A stretch of 64,000 bases of DNA, taken from the NCBI GenBank assembly GCA_026414325.1, contig JAOAJF010000001.1, positions 76,824 to 140,823 on the forward strand, in the 5' to 3' direction. This document shows positions 34,034 to 42,918 of this stretch, in pieces. This DNA is from Microcaldota archaeon (lineage in GTDB: Archaea > Micrarchaeota > Micrarchaeia > Anstonellales > Anstonellaceae). A program made the position numbers and the translations under genes. The number at the start of each line of letters is the position of its first letter. The first letter of the stretch is position 1. The notes below the pieces were generated by a model. That model had not been told where the DNA came from, searched no databases, and saw only the letters and a program-made list of their open reading frames with translations.

Positions 34034-34708
34034 CTAAAGAATTTTCCCAGCACAAATAACAATTGGTTTTTTCTTAGAGAAAATTCCATTTTCTACTATT
34101 CCACAAATCGAGTTTATTTTTTCCTCCAGTTTAGAGGGATTTTTTATTTCACCAAAATATGCATCCACAAGCCAATTTTGATTATCTGATACAAATTTTT
34201 GTGAGCCTTCCATTCGTTCAGCAATCTTTTTTACCCCAAGTTTTTTAAGTTGCTTAAAAACAGCTGCCCTAGCAAATGGAACATATTCTATCGGGATCTC
34301 TTTATCTAATACTCCAGATGGAGATATTTTTGAGCTATCTACTATAACTACAAATTTTTCAGAATTGTAAGCAACTATTTTTTCTCTTACGAGTGCTCCA
34401 CCATAACCTTTAATCAGGTTTTTATTTTTATCTACCCTATCTGCTCCATCAACAGCAATATCTATTTGTTCAACATCGTCTAGTGAAACTATTTTCAGCC
34501 CAGCATTTGTAGCATTATTTTTAGTACGAGAAGAAGTAGCCACACATTCTATTTTCAATTTTTCTTCTTTAACTTTCTTTCCTAAAAGTGAAATAAAAAT
34601 ATCTGCGGTCGAACCAGTTCCAAGGCCAACCACCATATTATCTTCAATAAATTCCAACGCCTTTGCTGCTGCTTGAAATTTTTCCTCCTCTACTCTAAAG
34701 CTATCCAT
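34034..34708 (-). CDS. rpiA: Ribose-5-phosphate isomerase A
   Basis: 224 residues. V-G-L-G-T-G-S-T-A near residue 28, A-V-D-G-A-D-R-V-D near 85, K-G-Y-G-G-A-L-V-R-E-K near 99 and V-D-S-S-K near 122 are the conserved RpiA motifs, including the catalytic Asp, Glu and Lys. It interconverts ribose 5-phosphate and ribulose 5-phosphate, supplying ribose for nucleotide synthesis. It is monocistronic or paired with the small membrane gene upstream. Confidence 0.96.
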   Translation of the reverse strand: MDSFRVEEEKFQAAAKALEFIEDNMVVGLGTGSTADIFISLLGKKVKEEKLKIECVATSSRTKNNATNAGLKIVSLDDVEQIDIAVDGADRVDKNKNLIKGYGGALVREKIVAYNSEKFVVIVDSSKISPSGVLDKEIPIEYVPFARAAVFKQLKKLGVKKIAERMEGSQKFVSDNQNWLVDAYFGEIKNPSKLEEKINSICGIVENGIFSKKKPIVICAGKIL

Positions 34709-34777
34709 AACTAATTTGTGCTTGTCTTTATTTTTAAGCTTTAGCTAGAGCCAGGTTGCTGTTTTGTTTTTTCTTCT

Positions 34778-34990
34778 TTATTTATGAAGATACTGTAATA
34801 GGCCCTTTAGACAGAATAACACTCCCAAAACTGCAGAGAGAATTTCTAGTGTTATCACTCTAGCTGAAAGTGATAAAAGCAAAAGCCCTATTGCAAGATT
34901 GAAAAGCCCTTTACCTTCATAAAATCTCTCTCCTTTTATTATCACAGAAGGCATTTGCTCTTTTTGTTGGCTTTTTTTCACATTTTTCAT
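34778..34990 (-). CDS. Small two-TM protein
   Basis: About 70 residues with a basic head and two hydrophobic stretches (about 25-45 and 48-65) separated by a short polar turn. No family recognised. ATG at 34990 is preferred over GTG at 34999 because GTGAT then serves as a ribosome binding motif. It lies upstream of rpiA on the same strand with a 69-bp gap, so a functional link is not implied. Confidence 0.6.
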   Translation of the reverse strand: MKNVKKSQQKEQMPSVIIKGERFYEGKGLFNLAIGLLLLSLSARVITLEILSAVLGVLFCLKGLLQYLHK

Positions 34991-35079
34991 ATTTATCACT
35001 TAAATATCAAAAAGAATTAAAATTATAAATCAATCGGTAGTTAAAATTTAGTAAGTATTTTACTTTTTTCGTGGTTTTT

Positions 35080-35832
35080 ATGCTAAATGTTGTTGTAATC
35101 TATTCCTATCCTCCAGATGCAGAGCATGGAAAAAAAATATTGGAAGTAGTTCTAAACACTTTAAATCAGCAACAGCTAAATTATACTCTAATCGATCTCT
35201 ATTCGGAAAATTTTAACCCAGTTTTATCTGTTGAGGAATATAAAAACTATGGCAATTATACTTCTTATGATGTTGCAAAATACCAACAGAAGCTAAAAGC
35301 TGCCCAAATTTATATTTTTCTCTATCCGGTTTGGTGGTCCAGCCCACCAGCAATACTAAAAGGTTTTATAGACCGAGTATTTTTACCAAATTTTGCATTT
35401 AAATTTGAAAACAATGCTCTAAAAGGGTTATTAGATGGAAAAGTAGCTCTTGTTATTTGTAGTTATGGTTCTAGTGCTAAAGAGCAACAAGAGCTTGGTT
35501 TTATCTCAAAAAAATTTATAGAAAAGGCAGTATTAGAAAGCTGCGGCATAAAAAGCCAAATTTTTGAGATCTATTCTATAGATAAAATGGACAAAACAGT
35601 TTTTGAGCATGTGCTTTTTCAAGTTCCTGGAGCAATAAGCCGAATTATAGCCTTTTATAAGAATTTGTTTAGAGAACAAAAATCCCTTAAAGAAATGATT
35701 GAAAAAAGCCAACAAAAACAAGCCCTTGCCTCAGAAAAATTGCTAAAACAAAAAGAGCTTGAAGATTTAAAATATTTTCAAAAAGAGCAAAAAAAAGCTA
35801 AACAAAAAGCAAGAAAATCTAAACGCTTTTAA
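35080..35832 (+). CDS. Flavodoxin-fold NAD(P)H oxidoreductase (NQO1/MdaB/KefF-like)
   Basis: 250 residues. The flavodoxin-like fold has V-V-V-I-Y-S-Y-P-P near residue 3, the substrate loop F-L-Y-P-V-W-W-S-S-P-P-A near 83 and K-G-F-I-D-R-V-F near 97, all typical of the NQO1-type FMN/FAD quinone reductases. The last 60 residues are a Lys/Gln-rich helix, absent from the usual enzyme, that may mediate oligomerisation or nucleic-acid contact. ATG at 35080 is chosen over GTG at 35071. Confidence 0.88.
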   Translation: MLNVVVIYSYPPDAEHGKKILEVVLNTLNQQQLNYTLIDLYSENFNPVLSVEEYKNYGNYTSYDVAKYQQKLKAAQIYIFLYPVWWSSPPAILKGFIDRVFLPNFAFKFENNALKGLLDGKVALVICSYGSSAKEQQELGFISKKFIEKAVLESCGIKSQIFEIYSIDKMDKTVFEHVLFQVPGAISRIIAFYKNLFREQKSLKEMIEKSQQKQALASEKLLKQKELEDLKYFQKEQKKAKQKARKSKRF

Positions 35833-35835
35833 ATC
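35826..35835 (+). promoter_or_regulatory. TATA-like box of the candidate RNA at 35857
   Basis: CTTTTAAATC overlaps the stop codon of the flavodoxin-fold gene. Its centre is about 26 nt upstream of the 5' end of the structured element at 35857, the same spacing as at the SRP RNA gene, and the same word occurs upstream of rpoE. Confidence 0.4.
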
Positions 35836-35856
35836 TAAAAGTTCAATATTATTATT

Positions 35857-35915
35857 GCCATACGCGGATGGCACCCAGACAAATGGGAATGAAGAGGCTG
35901 TCAACAACGTATGGC
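35857..35915 (+). ncRNA. Candidate structured RNA with a pseudoknot
   Basis: A 59-nt GC-rich island (about half G+C) in an A/T-rich gap. GCCATACG (35857-35864) pairs perfectly with CGTATGGC (35908-35915). Inside, CCCA (35874-35877) pairs with TGGG (35884-35887), and the loop GACA (35878-35881) can pair with TGTC (35899-35902), giving an H-type pseudoknot enclosed by an 8-bp stem. It does not match tRNA, C/D, H/ACA or any riboswitch I know. The strand is inferred from the TATA box. The remaining gap to 36127 holds only A/T-rich sequence and the dnaG leader. Confidence 0.45.
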
Positions 35916-36127
35916 TTAATTTGTATTAAAAATAAATAAAAATTATGAATAAAAATTAAAAAACCAAAAAAGCTTTGAAGATAGTTTATTGTTGGTGCTC
36001 ATCATGCTTATAAAAAAATTTATTTTGTTTCTTTGGAGTAACTTTTCTATCCAATTAACTCCATGTCTACTTCAGCCCACATACTAGCTATTTTCAAAGC
36101 TATTTTTGGTTTAATTAAGGTGGGAAA

Positions 36128-37516
36128 ATGGCTAAGACATATATAGATACAGTAAAGTATATAGTTTATGCCTCGTGCGAGATCGATGGCTTGGTAGAAA
36201 AACCAGATGTGGTTGGTGCAATTTTTGGTCAAACCGAAGGTTTATTAGGTGACGAATTAGACTTAAGAGAATTACAAAAAAATGGAAGAATTGGCAGAAT
36301 AGTTGTAGAGCTACAGCCAAAGGGAGGAAAATCTGTTGGTTCTATAAAACTTCCCTCTTCTTTAGATATGGTCGAAACCTCTATTTTAGCAGCTGCATTA
36401 GAAATAGTAGATAGAGTTGGCCCATGCGAGGCAAAAATAAAAGTAGAAAAAATAGAAGATACTCGAAACCTCAAAAGGACAGCTGTAATCGAAAGAGCAA
36501 AAGAGCTCTTAAAAACCCTTCTAGTAAATGAGATTCCTGAATCTAAAGAAATATCTGAACAAGTAAGAGTAGAGGTAAAAGCAGCAGAGCTTTCCTATTT
36601 TGGTCCAGAAAAATTACCTGCAGGGCCAAACATCGCTCAATATGACAGTATAATTCTGGTAGAGGGACGAGCAGACGTTTTAAATCTATTAAAAAACGAC
36701 ATAACCAATGTTGTTGCTATTGGAGGTGCGAATATCTCAAAAACAATCATCGATTTAACTAAAGAAAAAGAAGTAACAGTATTTTTAGATGGAGACAGGG
36801 GTGGGGACATTATATTAGCTGAGCTTTCTAGATTAGGAGATATAGATTATGTTGCAAGGGCTCCTACAGGAAAAGAGGTAGAAGAACTTACAAGAAAAGA
36901 AATAATCAAGTGCCTAAGAGCAAAGGTACCTTTCGAGCAAAGAATGGTATTTACAGAAAAAGACAATAATTACAAGAACGATAACCACTATTCTTATAAA
37001 CCAAAGCAATTTTATCCAAATTATCCGCAAAAAAAACAAAAATATCCTCAGCAGCAGGAACAAATTCAGGAACAGTCTCAGCTAAATTCATCTTTTACTC
37101 AGAATTTTTCTGAAGTAGAACAAGAAAATTTTCAACCAAGTATAGAACAAACGGGCTTTGAGCCAGAAGAGCAAACAAAACTACAAACGGCAGAGGTTAC
37201 TGCAAAAGCAGAAGGGATAGACGATTTAGAAAAAATAAAAGAGCACTATATGGAAGAATTAGATCAATTAACCGGTACTGCAAAAGGAAAGATTTACAAA
37301 ACTCCAGATGAATTATTATGCGAAATACCTGTAAGGGATATTATAAAAACACTAGAAAACTACCCAGAAAATATCTTTGCTATCGTCTACGATGGCCTTG
37401 TAACTAAAAGATTGGCAGACTTAGCATCTCAAAAAGGAGCTAAAATAATTGCTGCATTTAAATTAGGCAATATCTCTCAAAAACCAGAAAATTTACTAAT
37501 CTATACAAAAGAATAG
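36128..37516 (+). CDS. dnaG: Archaeal DnaG-type primase (TOPRIM)
   Basis: 462 residues. The TOPRIM core has I-I-L-V-E-G-R-A-D-V near residue 175, A-I-G-G near 197 and T-V-F-L-D-G-D-R-G-G near 218, with acidic metal ligands intact. Archaeal DnaG also associates with the exosome. A Gln/Asn-rich, low-complexity linker of about 75 residues (about 290-365) separates the core from a C-terminal domain of about 100 residues; linkers of this type vary widely. GGTGGGAAA precedes the ATG. TFB follows after tRNA-Val. Confidence 0.95.
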   Translation: MAKTYIDTVKYIVYASCEIDGLVEKPDVVGAIFGQTEGLLGDELDLRELQKNGRIGRIVVELQPKGGKSVGSIKLPSSLDMVETSILAAALEIVDRVGPCEAKIKVEKIEDTRNLKRTAVIERAKELLKTLLVNEIPESKEISEQVRVEVKAAELSYFGPEKLPAGPNIAQYDSIILVEGRADVLNLLKNDITNVVAIGGANISKTIIDLTKEKEVTVFLDGDRGGDIILAELSRLGDIDYVARAPTGKEVEELTRKEIIKCLRAKVPFEQRMVFTEKDNNYKNDNHYSYKPKQFYPNYPQKKQKYPQQQEQIQEQSQLNSSFTQNFSEVEQENFQPSIEQTGFEPEEQTKLQTAEVTAKAEGIDDLEKIKEHYMEELDQLTGTAKGKIYKTPDELLCEIPVRDIIKTLENYPENIFAIVYDGLVTKRLADLASQKGAKIIAAFKLGNISQKPENLLIYTKE

Positions 37517-37559
37517 CAAGATTAATTTTTTATTTTTCTTTCTTTTATTTTTTATATTA

Positions 37560-37631
37560 GGGCCCATGGTCCAATGGCTACGACACCTGCTTGACGTGCA
37601 GGAGATAGGAGTTCGATTCTCCTTGGGCCCA
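37560..37631 (+). tRNA. tRNA-Val(GAC)
   Basis: 72 nt. The acceptor GGGCCCA pairs with UGGGCCC, D stem GUC/GAC, anticodon stem CCUGC/GCAGG with a loop UUGACGU (anticodon GAC at 37593-37595), and T arm AGGAG-UUCGAUU-CUCCU. It reads GUC/GUU codons. The discriminator is A, CCA is not encoded and there is no intron. A T-rich stretch follows at 37632-37646 and may end transcription. Confidence 0.97.
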
Positions 37632-37710
37632 TTTTTATTTTTTTGCTTTTCTAAACATTTTTAAAACTTTATACGAGATAAAATGGGGTGTTTATCGACG
37701 ATTTATAAAT

Positions 37711-37727
37711 CCGAAAGATTTATATAT
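37711..37727 (+). promoter_or_regulatory. BRE plus TATA box of the TFB gene
   Basis: CCGAAAG (37711-37717) followed by TTTATATAT (37719-37727) is a near-ideal archaeal BRE and TATA pair. It predicts a start near 37748, giving a leader of about 30 nt with AGAGGTGA (37766-37773) ahead of the TFB ATG at 37778. Confidence 0.6.
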
Positions 37728-37777
37728 CTGCCTATTTATTACTTTATCATCAACTGTTTTTAGTTAGAGGTGAAAAG

Positions 37778-38686
37778 ATGTCTACAGGCAAATGCCCAGA
37801 ATGTGGAAGCAAAAAAGTAATTAAAGATTTTGCCAGAGGAGAAATAGTTTGTGGCTCCTGTGGGATTGTAATAGAAGAAAACATAGAAGATCACAGGCCT
37901 GAATGGAGGTCTTTTGACTCAGAGCAAAGAGAGAAAAGAGCTAGGGGAGGAGCACCAATAAAATACATGAGACCAAATAAAGGTTTAGTTACTGAAATCG
38001 ATCAGTACAATAGAGATATTAGAGGAGCAAAAATTTCTCCAAAAAAACAAGCACAACTTTATAGAATGAGAAAATGGCATAAAAGAGCTTCTATTGCATC
38101 TTCTATGGAGAGAAATCTAGCAATTGCTCTATCAGAACTAGATAGAATTGCTTCTTATTTAGGTTTACCTGATTCAGTTAGAGAGTCAGCAGCTCTTTTA
38201 TACAGAAGATGTATAAAGGCGGAATTAATTCGAGGTAGACTGATAGAATCGGTTGTTGCTGCTGTAATATATGCAACTTGTAGAATGCAAGGCAATCCAA
38301 GAACATTAGAAGAATTATCAAAAGTTTCTGGTATTGAAAAAAAGGAAATCGGTCGAGCTTATCGTTTTATTAGACGAGAGTTAAGCCTAGATATTCCTCT
38401 AACAGATCCTTCTCAATATGTTCCAAAATTTACTGCTGCTTTAAAACTTTCTGGGCAGGTGCAGGAGAAAGCAATAAAACTTCTACGAAAAGCAATAGGA
38501 AAAGGTTTAATTTCAGGAAGAGGTCCAACTGGAGTTGCAGCAGCTGCAGTTTACATTGCTTCAGCAATGTGTAATGAGAGAAGAACACAAAAAGAAGTTG
38601 CTGATGTTGCAGGTGTAACTGAAGTAACTATTAGAAATCGATATAGAGAACTAAAAAAAGAGCTTGGTCTAAAGATAGCCCTTTAG
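37778..38686 (+). CDS. tfb: Transcription initiation factor B (TFB)
   Basis: 302 residues. The N-terminal zinc ribbon has C-P-E-C-G-S and C-G-S-C-G (residues about 5-30), the B-finger/linker follows with W-R-S-F-D, and two cyclin-like repeats start near residues 105 and 203; the G-V-A-A-A-A-V-Y-I-A helix lies in the second. It recruits RNA polymerase to TATA promoters together with TBP. The TBP-like gene of this window (60586-60876) is only half the usual length, so this TFB would work with that protein or with another TBP elsewhere. Confidence 0.97.
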   Translation: MSTGKCPECGSKKVIKDFARGEIVCGSCGIVIEENIEDHRPEWRSFDSEQREKRARGGAPIKYMRPNKGLVTEIDQYNRDIRGAKISPKKQAQLYRMRKWHKRASIASSMERNLAIALSELDRIASYLGLPDSVRESAALLYRRCIKAELIRGRLIESVVAAVIYATCRMQGNPRTLEELSKVSGIEKKEIGRAYRFIRRELSLDIPLTDPSQYVPKFTAALKLSGQVQEKAIKLLRKAIGKGLISGRGPTGVAAAAVYIASAMCNERRTQKEVADVAGVTEVTIRNRYRELKKELGLKIAL

Positions 38687-38806
38687 CCAACATTTTTTCC
38701 TTTTTCTTTTTTATTTTTCTTCACTTTTTTTTATTAATCAGATCAGAATTTAAAAAAGAAAGTTTTAAAATAGTTATAGTTGTTTTTATATTGGGAGGTT
38801 GATCCG

Positions 38807-39070
38807 ATGGCAGATGCACCAGCAGGCAAAGAATTTATTTTCAAATTACCAAACGGAACTGTAGTAGGTAGGGCAAAAAATTTAGAAGAGCTGATCTATC
38901 TGATCAAAACCGCACCTATTGATGCAGTGCTCTATCACACAAAAGGCAAGCATTTCTCTCCATGGTTAGAAATGTTAGGCTTAAAAAATTTAGCAGATAA
39001 ACTTGCAAAAACCGAGATTAATGATAAAACAGCTCGCCTTACTTTAGTAAGACTTTTACGCTCAAAATAA
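38807..39070 (+). CDS. Small conserved archaeal protein, possibly DUF5752-like
   Basis: 87 residues. F-K-L-P-N-G-T-V-V-G-R-A-K-N-L-E-E-L near residue 10, then Y-H-T-K-G-K-H-F-S-P-W-L-E-M-L-G and L-A-D-K-L, is a pattern I associate loosely with DUF5752 proteins (ligand: H...F-S-x-W). No function is known. The start is ATG 38807 because GGAGGTTGATC (38795-38805), an excellent Shine-Dalgarno match, sits just before it; an in-frame ATG further upstream at 38780 is less likely. A T/A-rich stretch near 38760 may hold the promoter. Confidence 0.7.
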   Translation: MADAPAGKEFIFKLPNGTVVGRAKNLEELIYLIKTAPIDAVLYHTKGKHFSPWLEMLGLKNLADKLAKTEINDKTARLTLVRLLRSK

Positions 39071-39128
39071 AATAAATTTATTTTTTAATTCCAATTGTTT
39101 AATAAATTCTTCTTTTTAATTTTTTATT

Positions 39129-39620
39129 ATGTTAGATTTTTTCTTGGTTTTATTAGCTAGTTTCTGCGCAGGTTTAGCTGCAAAAGCAGCCGATAGCTTA
39201 GAGCAAAAAAGTTTTTTCTCCTATTTTTTTGCTTTTCTTTATGGGTTTTTTTTGTTTATTTTAAGCTCATTTTTTGGGCTTGCAACTTTGTTTGTGAGTT
39301 TAGCATTAGCAAATTTTGTAGCTGGAAAAATAGATAGTAAAACTCATCTCTTTGGTTTTTTTGTTTTTGTTTTAGGAGTTTTAATTTTTGATTTTAGCAT
39401 AGATAATTTTTGGTTATTTGGCCTATTTTTTATAGCTGGCTTTTTAGATGAACTTTTTTCCAACTCAAAAATTTTATTTTTAAAAAATAGGATTTTTTTA
39501 CCTTTGCTAGCTCTAGCTTACTTCTTATTTTTTTCTAATCCCATTTATTTTTTTTCTATACTCTTTTTTGACTTTGGCTACAAGCTTTTTATTTTTTTAA
39601 AGCCAAAATTAAAGTTATAG
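39129..39620 (+). CDS. Phe-rich polytopic membrane protein
   Basis: 163 residues with five or six hydrophobic segments and a very high Phe content. A cytoplasmic G-K-I-D-S-K-T-H and an F-L-D-E-L-F-S-N loop are the only polar stretches. No family recognised with confidence. It precedes priL by 11 bp in the same direction and may be in the primase operon, as some archaea keep a membrane-protein gene beside priL/priS. Confidence 0.7.
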   Translation: MLDFFLVLLASFCAGLAAKAADSLEQKSFFSYFFAFLYGFFLFILSSFFGLATLFVSLALANFVAGKIDSKTHLFGFFVFVLGVLIFDFSIDNFWLFGLFFIAGFLDELFSNSKILFLKNRIFLPLLALAYFLFFSNPIYFFSILFFDFGYKLFIFLKPKLKL

Positions 39621-39631
39621 GCTGAAATTTT

Positions 39632-40615
39632 ATGAATAGAAATGAATTCAATCTTGAATTTTTAAGTCACTATCCTTTTTTAGCAGAAGCAAAAAAATAT
39701 GTAGATAGCCTAAAGCTTGAGCTGGATGACTCTATTTTAGAATTGGGTAAAAAAAGGCTTGAAGAAGGAATAGCCTCAGGTTTAAAACCAATTGTAGAGC
39801 TAAACGAGGAATCATTTAAAAATAGTATTTTAGCTTATGCTGCTTCTCGCCTTATTCTATCTAATTGGAAAAATATTTATATTCGCCAGAGAATGGCAAT
39901 TGCAGAGTCAAAACTTGCTAGGCACTATCTTTCTACAGAAAACTTTGAAAATCTAAAAACTATAGCTGAAGAATTTAAAATTTCTTTTAGTGTAGAAAAA
40001 GACTTAGTTTACATAGATGTTGTAAGCTATCTTAAATATGCTCCAAAAGATATTCATTATAAACTTCTTTTTATTCCTCTAAAAGAAGGAAAAGTAAAGC
40101 TAACCAAAGATCAACTTACGAGGGTTTTAGAAGAAGCAATAAGGGCAAGATTAGAGGTTTTAGCTCCAGTCTCATTAGCCTCTAATAAAATCCAGCAGAT
40201 TATAAAAGAATTGAGCAGTTCCATTCCTAAGCATCGAATAGACCAAATAAAAATAAATAGCCAAGACTTTCCACCATGTATAAAAAAACTAATAGCCCAA
40301 CTTTCATCTTCTATAAACGTTTCTCATTATGGAAGAGTTGCTCTGGCAATTTACTTAATAAAGGCAGGATATTCAAATGAGCAAATACAAAAAATTTTTT
40401 CTTTTGCACCTGATTATAATTTTGAGACTACGAACTATCAAATAGAATTTATTCGTAAAAAAAACTACAATATGTTTTCCTGCGCAACAATGGATTCTTT
40501 AGGTTTATGCATTGCAGATTGTAAGTGTTCTAATCCATCGCTATTTAGAAGAAAGCTCCATCTTTTTAATGCGCAAAAAAGTGTTTTAGCTGAAGATGAG
40601 GAATATGTCAAATAA
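39632..40615 (+). CDS. priL: DNA primase large subunit PriL
   Basis: 327 residues. The helical N-terminal domain is followed by the iron-sulfur C-terminal domain, with four Cys spread as in the family: F-P-P-C near residue 213, F-S-C-A-T-M near 285, G-L-C near 295 and D-C-K-C near 299. It regulates and completes primer synthesis by PriS. The gene overlaps priS by 11-20 bases. ATG 39632 has no strong Shine-Dalgarno motif. Confidence 0.93.
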   Translation: MNRNEFNLEFLSHYPFLAEAKKYVDSLKLELDDSILELGKKRLEEGIASGLKPIVELNEESFKNSILAYAASRLILSNWKNIYIRQRMAIAESKLARHYLSTENFENLKTIAEEFKISFSVEKDLVYIDVVSYLKYAPKDIHYKLLFIPLKEGKVKLTKDQLTRVLEEAIRARLEVLAPVSLASNKIQQIIKELSSSIPKHRIDQIKINSQDFPPCIKKLIAQLSSSINVSHYGRVALAIYLIKAGYSNEQIQKIFSFAPDYNFETTNYQIEFIRKKNYNMFSCATMDSLGLCIADCKCSNPSLFRRKLHLFNAQKSVLAEDEEYVK

Positions 40616-41753
40616 TATAGAGATGCCTGTTTGGTTAAGCCAAAAATTTAAGGAGTATTATTCAAAAAATTTTATAGAGATTGATCAAATAGAAAAAAGA
40701 GAATTTGGCTTTGGAACTTATGATAAAAAAATAGAGTATCGCCACGTTTCTTTTTCTTCAAATAAAGATTTTAATACAAAATTAGCTCAAGATGGCCCTC
40801 TCTATGTTTCTTATTCAGCAGCCTATTATGCCTCTCCTGCAGCTAGGCCTATGCAAAAAAAAGAATGGCTAGGGGCAGACCTTGTCTTTGACTTAGATGC
40901 ACATCAAGATTCTATTCTTATAAGTCCAGAAGAATTGGAAAAACTAAAATCAAAACTTTTTTTACTTATTGATATTTTAGAGAATGATTTTGGTATTTCT
41001 AAAACAAAAATCAAGATTAATTTTTCAGGCTCTAGGGGTTTTCATCTTAGAGTTTTTGATGAAGACTTTAAAACATTAGGCAGATACGCTAGAAAAGAAA
41101 TTGTTGATTATATCGATGCTATAGGTTTAGATCTTTCAAAATTTTTCTATATAGAAAACAAAAATATAGTTGGTCCTAAACTTTCAGATTGGGGCTATAG
41201 TGGAAAATTAGCCTCTACTTTATATTCAATTTTATCAGATGAAAGCAAAGCAAGCAAATATTTTGGAAAAGCTTTAGAATTAGAAAAATTTAAACAAAAA
41301 TATTTAGATGGTCTAAAAAATGGAAACTGGACTTTTTTAGCAGCTAAGCTTTCCAAATCTCCTACTTTAAATCTTTCTAATGCCGCCAAAAACCTTATTG
41401 AAAAGTTACAACTAATTCTAGAGCGAGAGGGACCAAATATTTTTTCTAAAGTAGATACTGATGCAAATGTTACAGTCGACACCTCCAAACTTTTAAGAGC
41501 AGAAAATACTTTACATGGTGGTTCTGGACTAATTGCAAAAACAATTTTTGATTTAGCTGGCTTTGAGCCTCTAAAAGATAGTTTAGCCTTCTCAATGAAG
41601 AAAACATTAACAGTTCAGGTTTTGAGTGATATTCCTGCTTATGAATTTGGAAATATGAGTTTTGAAAAATTAGAAAAACAAAAAAAAGTAGAGCTACCTG
41701 AAGCATATGCAATTTATTTAGCTTGTAAAAAATTGGTCTTAGTTGTGGAATGA
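40605..41753 (+). CDS. priS: DNA primase catalytic subunit PriS
   Basis: About 382 residues. The archaeo-eukaryotic primase core has D-L-V-F-D-L-D-A-H near residue 90 (the Asp pair for metals), I-N-F-S-G-S-R-G-F-H near 139 and D-T-D-A-N-V-T-V-D-T near 286. It synthesises RNA/DNA primers. ATG 40605 is the second candidate; ATG 40596 is also possible and overlaps priL further. It is the last gene of the 38.8-41.8 kb run. Confidence 0.95.
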   Translation: MSNNIEMPVWLSQKFKEYYSKNFIEIDQIEKREFGFGTYDKKIEYRHVSFSSNKDFNTKLAQDGPLYVSYSAAYYASPAARPMQKKEWLGADLVFDLDAHQDSILISPEELEKLKSKLFLLIDILENDFGISKTKIKINFSGSRGFHLRVFDEDFKTLGRYARKEIVDYIDAIGLDLSKFFYIENKNIVGPKLSDWGYSGKLASTLYSILSDESKASKYFGKALELEKFKQKYLDGLKNGNWTFLAAKLSKSPTLNLSNAAKNLIEKLQLILEREGPNIFSKVDTDANVTVDTSKLLRAENTLHGGSGLIAKTIFDLAGFEPLKDSLAFSMKKTLTVQVLSDIPAYEFGNMSFEKLEKQKKVELPEAYAIYLACKKLVLVVE

Positions 41754-41756
41754 TTC

Positions 41757-42272
41757 TTAGTAGTTTTGTTGTTCTTTTACTTCAAAATCTATTAAAATAT
41801 TTTTTATATTTGTTTTTAGCTGCCGATAACTAACCTTTGCCATATCAAACATTTTTTTTGCTGCTTTTACAGAATCTGTTTCACTATATTTATCTGACAA
41901 ATAAATTACTTCTTTAATCCCTGATTGTATTATTACTTTAGCACATTCATTACAAGGAAAAAGTGCAACATACATTCTACAATCATAAAGCTCTTTAGTT
42001 GAATTTAATATAGCATTTACTTCTGCATGAACAACATAAGGATATTTTGTTTCATTTATATTTTTTCCCTCTCTGGACCATGGAAGTAAATCATCTGAGC
42101 ATCCTATTGGAAAACCATTGTAACCTATTCCAACAATTTTATTTCTTTTATCTACTATGCATGCCCCAACTTGTGTATGTGGGTCTTTGCTTCTCTTTGC
42201 AGATAGTAAAGCTATTCCCATAAAATACTCGTCCCAGGATATATAGTCTTTTCGTTTAGTAGTTTTATCCAT
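41757..42272 (-). CDS. dCMP deaminase-like cytidylate deaminase
   Basis: 171 residues. The zinc site is H-A-E-V-N near residue 87 and P-C-N-E-C near 110; the start [10 protein letters not shown] and D-P-x-T-Q-V-G-A-C-I are typical of the dCMP deaminase/ComEB family, which makes dUMP for thymidylate synthesis. ATG 42272 is taken because the GGGGGA just upstream then forms a ribosome binding site; ATG 42284 is an alternative. Confidence 0.9.
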   Translation of the reverse strand: MDKTTKRKDYISWDEYFMGIALLSAKRSKDPHTQVGACIVDKRNKIVGIGYNGFPIGCSDDLLPWSREGKNINETKYPYVVHAEVNAILNSTKELYDCRMYVALFPCNECAKVIIQSGIKEVIYLSDKYSETDSVKAAKKMFDMAKVSYRQLKTNIKNILIDFEVKEQQNY

Positions 42273-42333
42273 TTTTTCCCCCATTACTCTTTGGAAGATA
42301 AAGCATTAAAATATTATTAATATAAATTTATTT

Positions 42334-42906
42334 ATGAAAATCTCCAGGTTTTTATTATTCTTACTAATTATCGCTACTATCTCATTCTTTTTGTTTATTA
42401 GGCTTTTTAGCTATAGTACTGAACAAGATGCTAAAAAATTTTTCGAAGAAGATCTGGCTTATACTTATCCGGATGCCTCAGAAAGAAAAATAATTTCAAT
42501 AGAAAAAGTCTCAGAACAGTCTAATGAGTATATTCTAAAGGCATGGGTATCAAAAGGTCTGCATACTCCCTGCCCAGAAAAAATAGAAGTTCAATATGGT
42601 TATCCCTCTAGAAATTTTATTGGAAGTGAAATAAAACTAGTAAAGAGCTGCAGTGTCTGCCAAACAGATAAAAAGAATTGCCACATACTCTATCCAGAAG
42701 AAGCCATAATTGCTTCCCATACTTATGAAGGTACTGAACCAATAAAAGAATTTATAAGAAAAAACCCAGATGCAACTCCTTCTGTAGAGTTTCTAGAAAA
42801 TTTTGATGGTTATAAATATGTCTGGAAAATAAATTGGAGCTCTTCTAAAGCTTCATTAGCAATTTATATAAACCAGGCTGACAATTCTATTCTAAAAATA
42901 GAATAA
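42334..42906 (+). CDS. Membrane-anchored extracellular protein, unknown
   Basis: 190 residues with one N-terminal TM helix (about 5-27) and a soluble outside domain. Four Cys appear as L-H-T-P-C and C-S-V-C-Q...C-H, possibly disulfides or a metal site. The central domain resembles peptidase-associated small sensor domains in size only; no family recognised. It precedes guaAb by 3 bp but has no evident link to it. Confidence 0.7.
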   Translation: MKISRFLLFLLIIATISFFLFIRLFSYSTEQDAKKFFEEDLAYTYPDASERKIISIEKVSEQSNEYILKAWVSKGLHTPCPEKIEVQYGYPSRNFIGSEIKLVKSCSVCQTDKKNCHILYPEEAIIASHTYEGTEPIKEFIRKNPDATPSVEFLENFDGYKYVWKINWSSSKASLAIYINQADNSILKIE

Positions 42907-42918
42907 AAAGTGAACAAA

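Noticed and set aside
35857..35915. A fluoride (crcB) or other known riboswitch
   Set aside because: Some short words are alike (GGATGG, GGCTG), but the order of conserved segments does not fit, and no transporter gene follows.
35999..36005. A C-box-like ATGATGA on the minus strand, suggesting a C/D box RNA
   Set aside because: No D, C' or D' boxes at suitable distances; a single 7-mer is expected by chance.
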